This document shows, one piece after another, positions 63,106 to 64,000 of a stretch of DNA of 64,000 bases (position 1 is its first letter; each line of letters opens with the position of its first letter). The DNA lies in the NCBI GenBank assembly GCA_002387205.1, contig DGLA01000018.1, positions 1-64,000 of the forward strand, read 5' to 3'. The notes under the pieces are model-generated. The model saw nothing but the letters and a program-made list of their open reading frames with translations, made no database searches and was not told the origin of the DNA. Source of the stretch: Stutzerimonas stutzeri (GTDB taxonomy: Bacteria; Pseudomonadota; Gammaproteobacteria; Pseudomonadales; Pseudomonadaceae). A program made the position numbers and the translations under genes.

Positions 63106-64000
63106 ATGTTCTCTCGCTCCCTTCTCGCGGTTGCTGTTTCTCTTGTACTCGCCTTCCAGGCACACGCTGCCAGCAAGGCCGCCGTCGATCAGAACGGCAC
63201 TGCTAATACCAGTGTGATTAGTCAATCGGTAGGGCCGGACAACTCTGCCACTCTTCAGCAGAGTGGTGAGTTGAATGAAACGACGGTCACCCAGGCGGGT
63301 GTACAGCTTGAGTTTTCAGCTCAGCAGTACGGCACCGACAACAGGATCTCCAGCGATCAGCGGGGGCTCGACAGTCATGCAAATTTGTACCAACAGGGTG
63401 AAGGCAACACACAGACCCTCAATCAGCAGACTGAAGCCGGCGGCCATTATGCTGAAGTTTCTCAGACTGGCTCGTTTAACGAGGCCACTGTCGATCAAGT
63501 TGATCAACACAACAGCGCCTCCATCTATCAGGAGGGCAGTGGCCACATCCTCACGCTCGAGCAATCGGACCAGTTCAACGGCCTGAATGCCCGCCAGGAC
63601 GGCGCCGACAACCTGACGATGGTGAGTCAATCCGGCAGTGGCTATGCCCAGACCCGCCAAAACGGAACCGGGAACATCATTGAACTGGGCCAATCGGCAC
63701 AGATGAGTTACGCCGGTGCGTCGATTGCCCAGATCGGTCAATACAATGAAGCAATGTTGTCTCAGGCCGGAGGCGGTCGGTATGACGGCGGTCGAATCGA
63801 TCTGACGCAGGACGGAACATCCAACCTTGCCGAGATCCGCAGCAGTGTTTCGATGGGTTCAATTGAGTTTGCTCAGGCCGGCACCGGTAACGAAGTGTTT
63901 GCTGAGCAAGCGGGTATCAATAACGGAATCAGCGGGTCGTCAACTGGCGATAACAATCTCGTGGATGTCTCGCAAGACGGCATCATGAATACCCTCGATC
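63106..64000 (+). CDS. curlin-repeat protein (CsgA/CsgB-like amyloid), partial at the window edge
   Basis: A frame opens at ATG 63106 behind AAGGA and remains open to the end of the window (298 codons seen). A signal peptide (MFSRSLLAVAVSLVLAFQAHA) is followed by at least ten degenerate curlin-type units with Gln/Asn ladders (for example QQGEGNTQTLNQQ, VSQTGSFNEATVDQ and RQNGTGNIIELGQ). Such proteins are exported and polymerise into curli-type amyloid fibres of the biofilm matrix. It is already longer than CsgA (about 150 aa), so it is a large curlin-like protein. Confidence 0.85.
   Translation, partial: MFSRSLLAVAVSLVLAFQAHAASKAAVDQNGTANTSVISQSVGPDNSATLQQSGELNETTVTQAGVQLEFSAQQYGTDNRISSDQRGLDSHANLYQQGEGNTQTLNQQTEAGGHYAEVSQTGSFNEATVDQVDQHNSASIYQEGSGHILTLEQSDQFNGLNARQDGADNLTMVSQSGSGYAQTRQNGTGNIIELGQSAQMSYAGASIAQIGQYNEAMLSQAGGGRYDGGRIDLTQDGTSNLAEIRSSVSMGSIEFAQAGTGNEVFAEQAGINNGISGSSTGDNNLVDVSQDGIMNTLD

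Overview
The window is the replication-origin segment of a Pseudomonas-type gammaproteobacterial chromosome, most like the Pseudomonas stutzeri (Stutzerimonas) group. The evidence is the conserved block gyrB-recF-dnaN-dnaA / oriC / rpmH-rnpA-yidD-yidC-mnmE-mnmG-rsmG-parA-parB-atpIBEFHAGDC-glmU-glmR-glmS, the parS sites of Pseudomonas type, and protein lengths and N-termini that match Pseudomonas orthologues. The species call is an inference.

Layout. 1-6.5 kb: start of ahpF, then gyrB, recF, dnaN and dnaA on the minus strand, with three parS sites. 6.5-7.0 kb: oriC with four perfect DnaA boxes. 7-27.3 kb: plus-strand housekeeping genes for ribosome and RNase P, membrane protein insertion, tRNA wobble modification, chromosome partition, ATP synthase and UDP-GlcNAc synthesis. 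Two features stand out here: a second DnaA-box-containing AT-rich gap between mnmE and mnmG, and two facing heptanucleotide arrays after glmU. 27.4-33.2 kb: a minus-strand light-sensing operon (bacteriophytochrome, response regulator, hybrid histidine kinase, heme oxygenase). 33.4-36.2 kb: small conserved genes, a CobW-like GTPase and a fourth parS. 36.4-41.7 kb: an iron cell-surface-signalling unit (ECF sigma, FecR, STN-containing TonB receptor, PepSY protein). 41.7-45.3 kb: a TAXI-type TRAP transporter with its DUF1850 partner. 45.7-47.5 kb: small genes, an orphan phnN and a YqaA-type membrane protein.

47.5-63 kb is accessory DNA. It starts with gene debris and a 44-bp copy of the 3' part of a tRNA gene (probably tRNA-Arg), which is the usual scar of an integrative element. 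It carries an apparently intact four-gene Wadjet (JetABCD) SMC-type anti-plasmid system. This is flanked by a MazE/AbrB-like protein, near-identical tandem repeats, two genes broken by in-frame stops, an AbiEi-like antitoxin without an intact toxin, an orphan MbcA/ParS-type antitoxin, an IS1182-family element and an NYN-domain protein. The contrast between decayed neighbours and an intact Wadjet operon is the main point of interest.

The window ends inside a curlin-repeat (curli-type amyloid) protein gene that starts at 63106 and runs off the right edge.

All functional calls come from reading motifs and from remembered family knowledge. No database search was run.
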